From Toxorhynchites rutilus septentrionalis (taxonomy: Eukaryota; Arthropoda; Insecta; Diptera; Culicidae): a stretch of 64,000 bases of DNA. The stretch lies in assembly GCF_029784135.1 (NCBI RefSeq), contig NC_073746.1, positions 54,534,097-54,598,096 on the forward strand. Direction: 5' to 3'. The notes beneath the pieces were generated by a model. That model searched no databases. It was not told the origin of the DNA and saw only the letters and a list, made by a program, of their open reading frames with translations. Both the position numbers and the translations under genes were made by a program. Positions 1-11,374 of this stretch are shown here, one piece after another. Numbering within the stretch: position 1 is the stretch's first letter; the number at the start of each line of letters is the position of its first letter.

Positions 1-71
1 CAATTGATAGAAAATATTTCTACGCGTCTATCACAATTAATAAAATGTTATTTTTAATGAGATGAACAATT

Positions 72-345
72 TTTTTTTTTTTTTATCTTCGCTTATTTTT
101 CGTCGGCCTATTTCCGCCACTTTAGTGCCAATCACCGACATCAGGGAGGCGACTCCACCTGTTCCTACCTATCAGACTCAACAACTCATGAGCCGGGCCA
201 ACTTCTTTTACTTCCGCTCCGAAGGAAGACGTAACCAGAGATTTTTCGCCTCAGAAAATCTCAACGACGCCAGCTGGGATTGAACCCAGGCCGATCGGAT
301 TGTGAGGCTGTTACGCTAACCATACAACCACTGGCGCCGTCTCAC
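72..345 (-). mobile_element. tRNA-derived SINE with 13-bp target duplication
   Basis: Read on the minus strand from 345, the head looks like a tRNA: box A-like GTGGTTGTATGGTTAGCG and box B-like GGGTTCAATCCC, followed by a roughly 190-bp unrelated body and a poly(A) tail (the T run at 70-84). The insertion is flanked by the 13-bp direct repeat GAGATGAACAATT at 59-71 and 346-358. This is the expected structure of a SINE mobilised by LINE machinery. It is not a functional tRNA gene. A Feilai-like mosquito family is possible but the name is inference. Confidence 0.85.
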
Positions 346-428
346 GAGATGAACAATTGAATAACTGTAAAATGTCAAGCGTTATCTAAACACTCTAACT
401 GCCAAGTTTTGATTGGCCCGATTTACGG

Positions 429-700
429 TTTCCCCAACACACACACTTCAAAATCGATGTACCTGTGGAAATCCGCTGTGCAAATATACATGAAAATCGA
501 GGGTATTTTTGTTCCCACCGAGCTGTGTTTCCCTAACACGGACTTTTAAATTAATGTGCCTGGGGGAATCCGCTTTGCTAATACATGCAAGTCGGGGGTA
601 GTTTTTGGTGTTGATTACTTTTGTACTCGGTTGTCGTTGTGCAGACCGGAATATGTTTCCCTAAAACTTACTTTTAGAAGCCTGGGAAAATCGTCATTTC
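429..700. repeat. Minisatellite, about 2.5 diverged units of 100-128 bp
   Basis: Units begin with TTTCCCYAAMAC at 429, 528 and 656 and share the order: TTTCCC block, CTTCAAAATC-type block, CCTGGGGAAATCCGC-type block, then a GGGTA-TTTTTG block. The same unit recurs at 52809-53014 and 53486-53830, so this is a dispersed minisatellite carried inside mobile elements rather than a local expansion. It has no coding role that I can see. Confidence 0.6.
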
Positions 701-1030
701 AAATACTAGAGATGAATGAACTTTCGCGCTTCGAGAACTACGTAAACATGAGATGTGCAAAAATTGCAGAGGAAAATGTAAAATACAATAATCGTTTGAC
801 AATTCTTCCGTTCACATATTTTGGTAGTCCTAGGCATCACATCAAACGTAAAAGAACGTTCATCAAATTTATTTGTAACGATGAACATAATCTATTGCAA
901 ACATTTCGATGCATTCTGAAATAATATTGGAAGTGGTAAACAAGTGGATAGCAGAATGCAATTACGTAGTTCTACGTCGAAAATATGCGGTCGTGTCCTA
1001 GATACAACCCCTTACAATTTTTTTGTTATA

Positions 1031-3064
1031 GATCGATGAAGAATACCAAATCCTTTCGAACAACTGCGAAGTTTTACAGAAATGTGAAAAAATGACTCCG
1101 TAAAAGTTTTAAAACGGAGTGGCGTAAGCGCCACTGTCATGTGGCGTAGATGCCATTTCTCCTATGATGTGACGTAATTTGATTGTGATGCGATGTGATT
1201 TTATTTATCTGATTTGATCTGATTTGATATTTTAATCAAAAACAGTCCATCCCCATGCAGTGCTATAATAGCTTATAATAGCAATTTTGTTTTAGAACTA
1301 CAAATATTGTACTTAGAAGAACTGTTCAAAAATCTCGTCGAATATTTAAATTCATAAAATCAAACTCATCCATAAGGAAAAATTTAGTGTATTGCTGTTC
1401 TCACATATTGGACATGAAGATTGTAACTTAATAGTTAAAAGTCATCAATTCAATTGTTGATTACAAGTATTTCTCAGTAGTTTATTCTATCTTCAGGGAT
1501 CAAGGGACAAAGATTCTTGACAATGTTCACTTACCTTATCTGCTCAATTTCTCCTTCAGATGAATTGAAGTTGAGTGTTGATTGAATGTCGAAGTTGAGT
1601 GTTAATGAATGTACATAAATGTCGGATTTGGTAAACGTATCTTGTAACTAAACTCTAAACATACTCGCGTAAACTGTAATTGCTTTACATCGGATAATTT
1701 CGGACGGCATTATCATAAATTTTCAATGTTTTCAATTATATTTTGGATTGAAAAAAAAAGGTGCTGTCCATAATTGTTACAAACGGTGTAAAAGTTGCCC
1801 AATACGCAAACTCGGTTGAGCGAAGGGATAAACCTTGCGAATCTGGATTGGCACTTGACAGGATTGAAGTACGAAAAAGTGTCGCGAGAATTATCCTTGT
1901 TCCTGGAACAAACTGAATGGACTGCCTAATTCCCTGCGGAACGAGCCACGAACGGAAGCTAATCAGAGCTATTCGTTTTGATAAATTGAAATGACTGCCT
2001 TCGCACTAATTCCGTACGGAGCAAGCAACGAATCAATCAATCCATCAACAATATCAAATAAGCGGGAGGATCAACGAATACAAAATCTTCACGCACTCTG
2101 AGCGCAAATTATACAACTCCTGGTTAAAGCTTATATTTGACTCATAACTGCATTCTAAGGGCAACGATCCTTTATTCTATTGCACCCGCTACCGATAGGT
2201 GAGATTGTTATTTTAGGATCGTACACACGCTTCGCTCTTATAGCGTAGTGTTTTCCTTCTGTCCTTCTTTCAATCGTTTACGATATTGAAATTGAATTGC
2301 CTAATTCTTTCGATTTCTTTCAAACGGGTTCTCGACTACGGTAGCCTGCTTGACACATACTACAAAGTCGGAAAATGTGTACAAGGCGCCGGTGACACTG
2401 GATGCAGGAAAGTGAAAGTGAACAACCACCACTTCTATTGAACAAAATTGTTTGTTTCTATTCGTACAATCAAATTTTCGTGCGTACTCCGATCTAAAGT
2501 AACCTTAGCTTAACTCTTCTCCCTGATGCGTCCTTAGCTCCGCTCAACGACGGCATTTTGGATAAACAATTGGAAACAGATTCTCGCATACTTTGATGGA
2601 TGTACGCCAAACGGTTGTGGAAACAGCGATTAAGATTAGCTGTTTACTGGCGAAATCTCGCAAAGTGGCGCAAGCAATTGAAATTCGCTGTTTCCACAAC
2701 AAACTGGCATTGGTAACATAGTTTAAACAAAACTGCAAACAGCATTTATTGCCCAATCAACTCGTGTTTTAATAGTTCTACGGAGGAAGGTTTCCAATCC
2801 AGATGTGTGGAAGAAATTGTCTCATCTTGTAAGCAAAGTTTGCTGTCACTAAAATAACAAGTGAAGATTTTTACTCAACTGGAGCGTTGCGAAAGTTAAT
2901 TACCAATAGAAAAAAGGATAAATCAAAGACAATGTGAACTGGCTGAGTATGAAAGTCGTTTTTGTGGTGAAATCGAAACCCGGAAAACTTATGTTAAGAA
3001 TAGCCCAGATGATCCATCCTTTGAGTTAGACTTGAGGAAAAGATTAGGAGGCCCTTCACTTTTT
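1031..3064. other. No gene seen; anonymous repeat-like DNA
   Basis: No open frame here looks like a protein and no RNA gene is visible. A partial internal duplication occurs near 1914-2030, where two blocks contain CTAATTCC-TGCGGA followed by GAACGAGC or GAGCAAGC. A perfect 16-bp inverted repeat lies at 2614-2629 and 2685-2700 and is listed separately. Confidence 0.4.
2614..2700. repeat. 87-bp hairpin unit with perfect 16-bp inverted repeats
   Basis: GTTGTGGAAACAGCGA at 2614-2629 is the exact reverse complement of 2685-2700, with a 55-bp spacer. Short AAAC words flank both sides. It could be a tiny MITE or a snapback structure. No coding or RNA gene assignment is supported. Confidence 0.5.
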
Positions 3065-4886
3065 GACGTAGGACTACGTCTTTCATTTCTATACCGGGGT
3101 GTAAAATCAAAGTTTCGAAAACGAAAGCGTTACGCCGGAGACCGAGATTTTGAGCGTTAATAGCTCCTAAACAACTGAACGAAATGGTATGATAAACACT
3201 TCATTCGAAAGATAAAATGTCTACGCGTTCTTTACTTGTTACTTTTTGATCCAAAAACTTGTTTCAATAGTCTTAAAATTGCTTTCAAAACAGGCTATTG
3301 AAATCACCAATCGGTATATAAGCGAGTGCCGCTCGGAAATCCACTCAGTTCTAATTGAACAGCGATTGGAGCATGTTGTCGCTGTTGTGGTGAAGCTCTT
3401 CGTTTATCATGAAAGCGCGGATGAACGGTGTCACCAAGAGCCTGCTTGTGCACCCTAGGCTAGAAGGGAATCCATCAGGAGGAGAGTGATGCCACAAACG
3501 GCTCCCCGGGAAGACATCGCTACACACACATACACGCGCGGAATTCTTTCCGTTTGGATGCCATTCAGCATCGAGGAACTTCCGGAAAGATCTAATCATT
3601 TCTGGAAAATAATCTGCCAGTTCCTCTGGGAATTTAAAAATACATTCATGTGAAAGAGTTTATTTTAATGTTTTCTATCCATGTAACACTGTGATCAAAT
3701 ATGTTTCAATCAAGTACTATTAACAGGTGGTTATCGAGTTAGTATAAGCCACTGGTGGGCTTCCAGTATCGAGGAAAATGTGGAAATATCTAATCGTTAC
3801 TGGAAATAATCTGCCAGTTCCTCTGGGAATTTAAAAATACATTCATGTGAAAGAGTTTATTTGAATGTTTTCTATCCATGTAACACTGTGAACAAATACA
3901 TTTGGTTTTGTGATTTTTCAATCAATCGCAATTAACAGGATAGCTTCTGAAGATTATTCTTCCCCATCAGTAGGATATTTCCGTATCCAATATTGTATGC
4001 GCCCGCAATCGATTATTGCTCAGTCGCCGAAAGTTCCGAGCTCAGAGAGTTCATTCCCCTCTAGTTTGCCTTCCAAATTGCCATCGTAAACCACACCTTC
4101 TCTCGATTCAATCACACACAAAAAGCATACTTAAGCAATATTCTGGTGGTGAGACACATTCATTTTTCGTGAGGACATCGACAAGACAACATCGTTGCCT
4201 AACGTGCTGGAGGAGGTGGACGGCGAAGGATCGACACATACACGCGCAGAATTCTTTCCGTTTGGATACCATTCAGCATCGAGAAAGTTCCGGAAAGATC
4301 TAATCATTGCTGGAAAATAATCTGCCAGTTCCTCTGGGAATTTAAAAATACATTCATGTGAAAGAGTTTATTTGAATGTTTTCTATCCATGTAACACTGT
4401 GACCAAATATTTTTCAATCAAGTACTATTAACAGGTGGTTATCGAGTTAGTATTAACCACTGGTGGGCTTCCAGTATTGAGGAAAATGTGGAAATATCTA
4501 ATCGTTGCTGGAAAATAATATGCCAGTTCCCCTTGGAATTGAATATTACATTCAAGCGAAAGAGTTTATTTTAATATTTTCTATCCACAAAATATCCATA
4601 TAATACATTTGGGTTTGTGATTTGTCAATCAAGTACAGTTAGCAGGTTAGCTTCTGAAGATTATTCTTCAGAACAAGGTTTTTCGTATCCTATATTGGAT
4701 GAATAAAACCTTGTGCCTCCAACGTAACGCTCTCGTTTTCGAAGTCCCCCAAATATTCATTTATTCATTCATTCAGAATGGATTTAGATTCAACTTCAAA
4801 CAAATGATCACTAAATCAACGATAGTCCTACGTCACCCTTGCGGTTATACCATAGATATAACCCACTTCCTGTTTTTATTCAAACC
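3065..4886 (+). mobile_element. Repeat E: promoter-carrying GACGTAG element
   Basis: The left end carries the perfect palindrome GACGTAGGACTACGTC (3065-3080) and the right end carries the half-site GTCCTACGTCACC (4827-4839), followed by a conserved terminal block ending near ACCCACTTCCTGTTTTT. An inverted, shorter relative lies at 21282-22206, and a terminal fragment lies at 39430-39616, so this is a dispersed family. Inside are a TATA-plus-initiator promoter and an internally duplicated 3' half: the AATCTGCCAGTTCCTCTGGG block appears near 3611, 3810, 4319 and, diverged, 4518. Residues 4160-4235 also resemble the head of the 200-bp insert at 31342. No transposase is present, so it is non-autonomous. 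Confidence 0.7.
3315..3350 (+). promoter_or_regulatory. TATA plus initiator core promoter inside repeat E
   Basis: TATATAAG at 3315-3322 is followed about 30 bp downstream by the initiator-like TCAGTT at 3345-3350, the canonical spacing for an RNA polymerase II core promoter. Both elements are preserved in the inverted relative (reverse complement near 21925-21962) although flanking bases differ. This is sequence evidence only; whether it drives transcription is unknown. Confidence 0.55.
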
Positions 4887-6080
4887 AAAATGGAACCTTT
4901 ACATCTAAATGGGAACAGCATGTTTTCGTGTGAAGTACGACGACATTTAACATCTGATGAAATATGTACCTCCTATAAACCATGAATTCTTCATGAAGCT
5001 GGTTTACAATTATTAAAACAATGTTGTTATTGCTTACGACCTGATCAGCGACGAAGAATCTCAACCATTTTAATAGTACTATTTTAGTCATGATTCAGAC
5101 TAAAAATACATCCAACCACACTGAACTGAGATCTATATTCTTTAATTTTCATTCCACCAAAGTGAACTGAGTGCATGCATACCAAAACTAAAAGTCATTT
5201 TCCAATATTTATGTGTTTTTTTACAGAAATTCATGGTCTAAGTGCTTTGAAGATATCCTACTTGTAAAACTTGAGCGATAAAATAATAGATTTGATCAGC
5301 CACGTTCAATTAGTGGGACCCCAAACTTCAAATTGGAATCTCAGAATAATGTTTTTGGCACTTGGTTCGTTCTGGAAGAACCCCGATTAAATAAAACTGC
5401 ATTTTTTCAAAAATCATGCAGATGGTAATGTTTTTCCATCAAGTGTACACATTTTGTATGGATCAAATTCTCGTAATGTACGCGTATGCTGATTATACAT
5501 GCAATTTTACGAAAAGTCCCGTACTGAAAATTCTTCCTTCTGGCGCTTGCGTCACATTGCGAGATTACGGCAGACCAGTCAGATAATGTGAAAGAGTAAA
5601 ATCTTGCTTCTCACTAACGAATTTCGGGAAGGCCTATATCATTGCTATGGTACTCGCTTTCGCGGATAACCCGCACCGCGGATCATCCGCTCGCGGATAA
5701 TCGAGGTTCTACTGTATGTTAAAAAAACTCCAACCTTGAGAAAGTTTTTTTTTCATGGAAAACACTGTAAAGCACTATTATCTATTTATACGCTTTCTTG
5801 TTTGACAACATTTTGATCGTAACACCCTTTAAGCGATCCATTAACCCATTAAATGAGACTGTGTGCCAAAGAACCACATTTGTAATCAAAATGTATGAGA
5901 AAATTAAAAACGTTTTCTGAACAAGCACTAGTTATTACATAAATTCTTTGAAAAGAATTTAATTTTTATGCATCAGCCTTTGAGAGGGGCGAGTTAAAAA
6001 AACTACATAATTATATTTAAAACATTTTAGTTTTCACAATTTTTATGTTTCTTTAGGAATCTTTGCACTTGCTTAACCAA
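4887..6080. other. No gene seen; contains one pogo-type transposon terminus
   Basis: No credible coding sequence. At about 5690-5715, read on the minus strand, the sequence ACAGTAGAACCTCGATTATC resembles the terminal inverted repeat of pogo/Tigger transposons, with GCGGATAA words repeated behind it. I did not find its partner end, so it is a solo or degraded terminus. Confidence 0.4.
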
Positions 6081-6092
6081 ACTTCAATGTCT

Positions 6093-6362
6093 TAGACTTC
6101 GATGACACTAACGTTCCAGTGGAACTTTTGCCTTCTCAACGTAGCATTACTTGCGTCATTTTTATTAGTAATACTTGGTTGAGATTTCTATGCCGAATAA
6201 CACGCCTTAAATGTACTCTGGAGTGGCAAGCTCTAGAATACGCACGACCACAGTGCAAGCCGGAAGCATTTTCTTTGACGAAAAATCCCCCGGCCAGATC
6301 GGGAATCGAACCCGAACCCCCGGCATGACAGTGTGGGACGCTAACCACTCGGCCACGGGATC
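6093..6362 (-). mobile_element. tRNA-derived SINE with 12-bp target duplication
   Basis: The 12-bp direct repeat ACTTCAATGTCT flanks the insertion exactly (6081-6092 and 6363-6374). Read on the minus strand from 6362, the head contains box A-like GTGGCCGAGTGGTTAGCG and box B-like GGTTCGATTCC. A 190-bp body follows. The body does not fold as a full tRNA cloverleaf extension, so it is a SINE and not a tRNA gene. It has a different head from the SINEs at 72 and 24241. Confidence 0.85.
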
Positions 6363-6374
6363 ACTTCAATGTCT

Positions 6375-8740
6375 ATATACCATTTAATGGATAACTAAAT
6401 ACTTGTTTGAAGATCCGTGAGTGTACCTAGGTTTTATCTTGTAATTTAGAAGAAACAAGCATTTAAAAACAGGTTTTTTGACGTGTTGTCACGACGCAAA
6501 AATAATGTTTTTTTTTTATTTATCAGACGATCTTATGTTCAAACATTTTCATGCTTGAATTTTTATTAGCGAAAAATGAGGGTCAACGATCTACTAAATT
6601 TGGTTAAGATCGGTTTACAAATAAAGGAGTATCAACTGTCTCAAGAAGTTGTTGTCACGTCACGAAAAGTATACGCTCTATTCCAGCATGACGTGACAAC
6701 ATTTCGACTCATTACAAACACTTTTTTTTTTCGCATTTTCATGCAGAAATCACACAACATCAAACGATGTTATAGTAGAAATGAAAAAAAGTTCCTATAG
6801 GTTGGACCTTTGGAAGGGGAAGAAGAGATATTGAAGGAAAGTGAAAAGTATTTAGAATAATAACAATATAACAACATGAAAAAAGTATATAGCTTACAAT
6901 ACGGTGAAATTCATATTTAACCCTCTGCGGTCGTTTGTCTGCTCTCAGCCACCACAGTCACCAAGGAAGTGTACTAATCTTATACTTTATGCAACAATAT
7001 ATCAGTTTACACTTTTTCTAAATGAATTTTAATATTTAGTGAACTTGTTCACGAATTAAAACGGTGTTTTATGAACAATAGATAACGGTGCTCAGTATAA
7101 TCAAAAGTCGTACCGATACTTGAGGAAATACTGAATTTAAAACTTCATGTATTGCGGCACTGTGTAGATGTAAAAAGCATTGTTCTGTATTATCAAGGAA
7201 AGCAAAAGGCGGAAGACGCCAAACTAATTGTAAACAACATCAAGTTCAATTGTCCCATGTTGATATTCTAGGCATTACTGTCCCGTCATGTATTTTTGTA
7301 GATCCATAATAAATTAATCGGTTCAAGTACAAGAATTCTATGTCACGCTTTCAGCAGGGCTTATGCACTCATTTCTGGTTTGGAAGAATGAACTAATTCT
7401 CAAACAAATAAAAAAAAAGTTTAACAGAACACGTGTACACCTAATAACAATGAGATTTATGTTCTGCAAAGGTGTTGCAGATGACTCCCTTCTTCAGAAA
7501 ACGATGTTTTTATAATCTTTCGGAAAAGCACCAAAAAACTTATAGTTTGTTCCCAGTATTTCAAAAGACAACATCAAGTTCAATTGTCCCATGTTGATAT
7601 TCTAGGCATAACTGTCCCACCATGTATTTTTAAACCGTAATCATGCTTGATTGATTCAAGTGAAGGGAACTTTTCTCATTTCAATCAACAATAGTGTACT
7701 GCTTGTAAAAAATTCGGTGTACTGTCAAACTGAAACGCGTAAAGCTTCTGGTAGACAAATATGCTAGAAAACTTTGATTGCGTTTTTCTCAGTTGCTGAT
7801 TTTGGAACATGGGACAACTATACCTAGAACGGCAGTATACTGCATATAATCTCACAAAGTTATACATCACCGCCTTTTCAAATAACAATAATTACGACAT
7901 TCATGTTCAATTTTAATATGACCGTAAAGGGTTAATATTTTTATTTTATTAATTTTGTGACGTGACAGCACTTTATGAAGACTGTTTTTTTCGCACGAAG
8001 CGTGTTGTCACGTTTAAAAATGTATTTTTCAAAACTGAATGTACAGAAATCTACTTTCTTTTTTTGCTGGCAAATCATAGAACCAAGTTTATTTGTATGT
8101 TTTGAAATGGAACTGAAAATACAACATTAGTGTTCAAGAATCGAAAACCGCAAAAAATCAGGCGTTGTCACGTCACAAAAGCATTGGACTGGTAACAAGT
8201 GAATTCAACTATAAAATATTCACCAACCGGTGTTTTGTTGTAGAAATTTTCTTAATTTTACATTGACATCGTTTATTTTTTGGAAATCGTGTAATTTATA
8301 CATAAAAAACTGAGAAAACCTGTTTTTAGTGAGCCTAAACGTTCTCACGTAACGCTGGAATGGGTCCATTATATTTATTGTATAAATGATGTATCCTCTC
8401 GAAGAACTTTGAATTGATTTTGCCACATGAAAACTATTATACTTATCGTGACTTCATTTTATAGACCTCTAAAATCAAAAGAATGTCTCTGTAACGGTTT
8501 CGTTCAGTTGTGCGCATAAACCTTAAGAATAATGCCACATTTGCGACTTTTCGGAGAGCAGATATCGTAGGTAACTGCCATAGGTGTGGATGCTGACACG
8601 GTTCTGTACCCTGCAACGTTTTGGTCGAATGTTTTTGAAGCTTGAATCATCGCGTGAATTTTAGGGGCTTAATTCATACACTTCAAACGAGCGAAAAAAA
8701 CCCCTAGATGATAATAATAAGATCAATTGACATATAACAT
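6375..8740. other. No gene seen; repeats of a GTCACGTCAC word and a 64-bp direct repeat
   Basis: AT-rich DNA without a believable coding region. A 64-bp segment at 7234-7297 recurs almost identically at 7568-7631, and a shortened, inverted echo (AACATGGGACAA) lies near 7805. The word TTGTCACG, often extended to TTGTCACGTCAC, occurs on either strand near 6485, 6652, 6690, 7960, 8007 and 8164. This suggests one decayed repetitive unit rather than random sequence. Confidence 0.45.
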
Positions 8741-8754
8741 AATTGATATCGTTG

Positions 8755-10653
8755 GGGTGCCCATCCAGGAGACCTCATTCAGTTATACAAAACAACGATA
8801 TTATCAGTGTTAGAATATGGCAGTTTTTGCTTCCGATCAGCTGCCAGGATTCATATTCTCAAGCTGGAGAGAATACAATATCGTTGCTTGCGTATAGCCA
8901 TGGGGTGTTTGCATTCGACACATACGATGAGTCTCGAAGTTTTGGCAGGAGTACCCCCGCTTACTCTTCGGTTCACAGAATTATCCTACAGATTTCTCAT
9001 CCGTTGCAAGATCATGAATCCATTGGTGATTGATAACTTCGAAAATCTACTCCAACTGACTCCTCAGTCAAGTTTTATGTCTCTATACCATGAGTACCTT
9101 ACCCATGAAGTGCACCCTTCACCGGGCATCTCCAACCAAGTTTGCTTCCCATACTTTTGCAATTCCTCTGTCAATTTTGATCTGTTCATGCGACAAAAGA
9201 TCCATGGAATCCCAGATCATCTACGCTCCGATTACATTCCGGAGATATTTTCGGCAGAATATGGGAAAGTTAGATCTGATAAAATGTTCTTTACTGACGG
9301 TTCATGCATAAACGGGTCCACTGGCTTCGGCATCTTCAATGAAAATTCCAGTGCCTCTTTCAAACTCAAAGATCCTTGTTCCGTGTATGTCGCTGAACTG
9401 GGTGCGATATATTACGCATTAGGGATCATTGAAACATTGCCCATCGACCACTATTTTATTTTTTCAGACAGTCTCAGCTCAATAGAGGCAATCCGATCAA
9501 TGAAAGTTGATAAACGCTCATCTTATTTCCTAACAAGAATAAGACATCTATTGAGTGTTTTGGTCGAAAAATTATTCAAGATTACCTTAGCATGGGTTCC
9601 CTCTCATTGCTCGATTCCGGGGAATGAGAAAGCGGACTCGCTAGCTAAGGTGGGCGCTTCAGAAGGCACACTTTTTGAAAGGCAAATTACTTATAACGAA
9701 TTTTTTCACATTCCTCGTCAGGACACACTCGTTAGTTGGCAGCGCATGTGGAGTGAAGATGAGTTCGGTCGTTGGTTACACACGATTATCCCTAAGGTTT
9801 CGACGAAAGCTTGGTTTAAGGGATTGAATGTCGGTCGTGATTTCATTCGCGTGATATCTCGGCTTATGTCCAATCACTACAACCTAAACGCGCATCTCTA
9901 TCGAATTGGGCTCGCAGCAAACAATCTTTGTGATTGTGGCGATGGCTACCACGACATCGAGCATATTGTCTGGTCGTGTATCCGGTTCCATGCTACTCGC
10001 TCTCAGCTCTCTAGAGCACTGAGAGCAAAAGGCAGACAATCGGATATCCCCGTCCGGGATATCTTAGGTAGCCGTGATCCTGATCTTCTGCTTCATCTAT
10101 ACCTGTTCTTCAGGAACGCCGATGTCAACGTTTAATGATTTTTCCTTCGTTGTGTCCCTGTTTCGTATCCCTCCTATTCGATCTATAAACTTTTACTTAG
10201 TCGCGGCAATACATACACACACTCTTTACAGATACACGGGCCAAAGGTTGTGCAGTCCACTGATGATTCAACAAAAGCCAAAGGTTGTACCGCTCATGAC
10301 AACTCTACACGAGCTGATGATTGCGCCGGCTAGTGACCATTCTATCCTGGATTCCTCGAGAAGACGCACCACGCTAGATATGGGGTACAGACTAGGGGGG
10401 CGTTGCTGATTAATGGTCAGCTGCATCCCAATAGGAAGTATCCCGTGTCGGGCACAGGTACAGATCATTGAAGACAGCAACATCACAATTACGAAAACAC
10501 TTGTAATACTAACCTCGAGCCAACCGCGAGTAATCGGTTACATATTACTAACATAGTTATAAGGCAAACATTGTCGAAATATTGAACTCCCGGCCCCGTC
10601 AGGTTGACGCCATATGAGCCTTAATAAAAATATATATTTTGGATAAAAAAAAA
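8755..10653 (+). mobile_element. LINE A copy 1: 5'-truncated RNase H-type non-LTR retrotransposon
   Basis: A perfect 14-bp target duplication AATTGATATCGTTG (8741-8754 and 10654-10667) brackets the insertion, which ends in a short poly(A). The 5' end is cut off within the reverse transcriptase thumb region, as expected from incomplete reverse transcription. The 3' untranslated tail (10136-10640) carries the same sequence as the second copy at 33760-35664. The intact target duplication and open frame argue for a fairly young insertion. Confidence 0.93.
8756..10135 (+). CDS. LINE A ORF2 C-terminus: RT tail, RNase H and zinc motif
   Basis: This 459-codon open fragment is the end of a LINE polyprotein. 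The first 160 residues are the RT thumb/connection region. An RNase H domain follows: TDGSCINGSTGFG (first Asp), VAELGAIYYAL (Glu), FSDSLSSIEAI (second Asp) and WVPSHCSIPGNEKADSLA (final Asp), spanning roughly residues 176-300. The C-terminus has the zinc-binding pattern CDCGDGYHDIEHIVWSC. Presence of RNase H places it with the I/LOA/R1-type clades rather than Jockey or L1. The frame is open to a TAA at 10133-10135. The start is missing because the element is truncated, so no protein with reverse transcriptase activity can be made. Confidence 0.88.
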   Translation, partial: GAHPGDLIQLYKTTILSVLEYGSFCFRSAARIHILKLERIQYRCLRIAMGCLHSTHTMSLEVLAGVPPLTLRFTELSYRFLIRCKIMNPLVIDNFENLLQLTPQSSFMSLYHEYLTHEVHPSPGISNQVCFPYFCNSSVNFDLFMRQKIHGIPDHLRSDYIPEIFSAEYGKVRSDKMFFTDGSCINGSTGFGIFNENSSASFKLKDPCSVYVAELGAIYYALGIIETLPIDHYFIFSDSLSSIEAIRSMKVDKRSSYFLTRIRHLLSVLVEKLFKITLAWVPSHCSIPGNEKADSLAKVGASEGTLFERQITYNEFFHIPRQDTLVSWQRMWSEDEFGRWLHTIIPKVSTKAWFKGLNVGRDFIRVISRLMSNHYNLNAHLYRIGLAANNLCDCGDGYHDIEHIVWSCIRFHATRSQLSRALRAKGRQSDIPVRDILGSRDPDLLLHLYLFFRNADVNV

Positions 10654-10667
10654 AATTGATATCGTTG

Positions 10668-11374
10668 TATCGCATCGTTAAATTGCTCCCGCACTGATAT
10701 GATCAGTCTAGTGACAATCATCGCGAGGATCGGACGTAAATTCAAAAAGACAAATCGGACAAGACTACAGCGATAACGGTAACGAAAGGATAGTTCGGAA
10801 GAAAAATGGCACGCCAATCATATCTTTTATCTCGCGATGGGATGTTACTCCAGTTTCTACTCGGTTGCAACTTATGGTTGCAGATATGCCAGAGTTAAGA
10901 GTAAGTCACTGTGGTTTTATATTGATGCTCGAAGGAATCTTACCGAAATAACAACTGTTGATTGTTGCGAAGGATGATTGTATTTGTGTTTGTTTCAATG
11001 TGGATCTTAATGAGGACTTCTATGCTCGCTCAGCTGATAATCAGTGATTTTTTTTCAATCTATAAACGTGTATAGTGTTAATTGTTAGGGCGCTAAAAAA
11101 AATTGTGATATTATTTTATAAGTATTTATCAGGATTCGACTTGTAATATTGGATGATTTTTGTGAGTGACATGTGTGGAAACCACCCAGCAAACATTAAA
11201 TCATATAACTTTTGCACTTTTGCACATGCTTCACATCAAATCGCAATCGTACAAGATATCAACCAATGTATGCATCATGTGTATTTAGAATCGTATAAAG
11301 CGCAACAACACGATTTTCCATATCAAGTCGACGGGCATCGTAATATCGTGATATGTAGTATTATATACGTATAT
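10668..11374. other. No gene seen
   Basis: AT-rich sequence between LINE A and a MITE end. No conserved protein, tRNA or recognised transposon terminus was found. Confidence 0.35.

Larger units (their letters stand above)
1..1030. repeat. Fragment of a GACGTAG-palindrome element, interrupted by a SINE
   Basis: Bases 1-58 and 359-415 match, with scattered substitutions, the left interior of the histone-H2A elements near 31018-31150 and 60975-61110 (shared ATCAATTGATAG, TCTACG, TTTTGATTGG blocks in the same order). The middle is minisatellite sequence. The right part (about 700-1030) matches the right end of repeat C, with the degenerate palindrome TACGTAGTTCTACGTC at 963-978 followed by a block (GCGGTCGT, then CTAGATACAA, then a T run) seen again near 17428-17470. 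The piece therefore mixes the left end of one class with the right end of another. No coding capacity is supported. Confidence 0.6.

Noticed and set aside
262..345. Apparent tRNA gene heads at 262-345, 6288-6362 and 24241-24320
   Set aside because: Each has box A and box B but is followed by a non-tRNA body and A-rich tail and is flanked by target duplications, so they are SINEs.
3560..4720. LTRs of a small retrotransposon in repeat E
   Set aside because: The repeated blocks are internal tandem units, lack TG...CA ends and a primer binding site, and copy 2 has only one.
5690..5715. Complete pogo transposon
   Set aside because: Only one terminus-like sequence is present and no matching partner or transposase lies within range.
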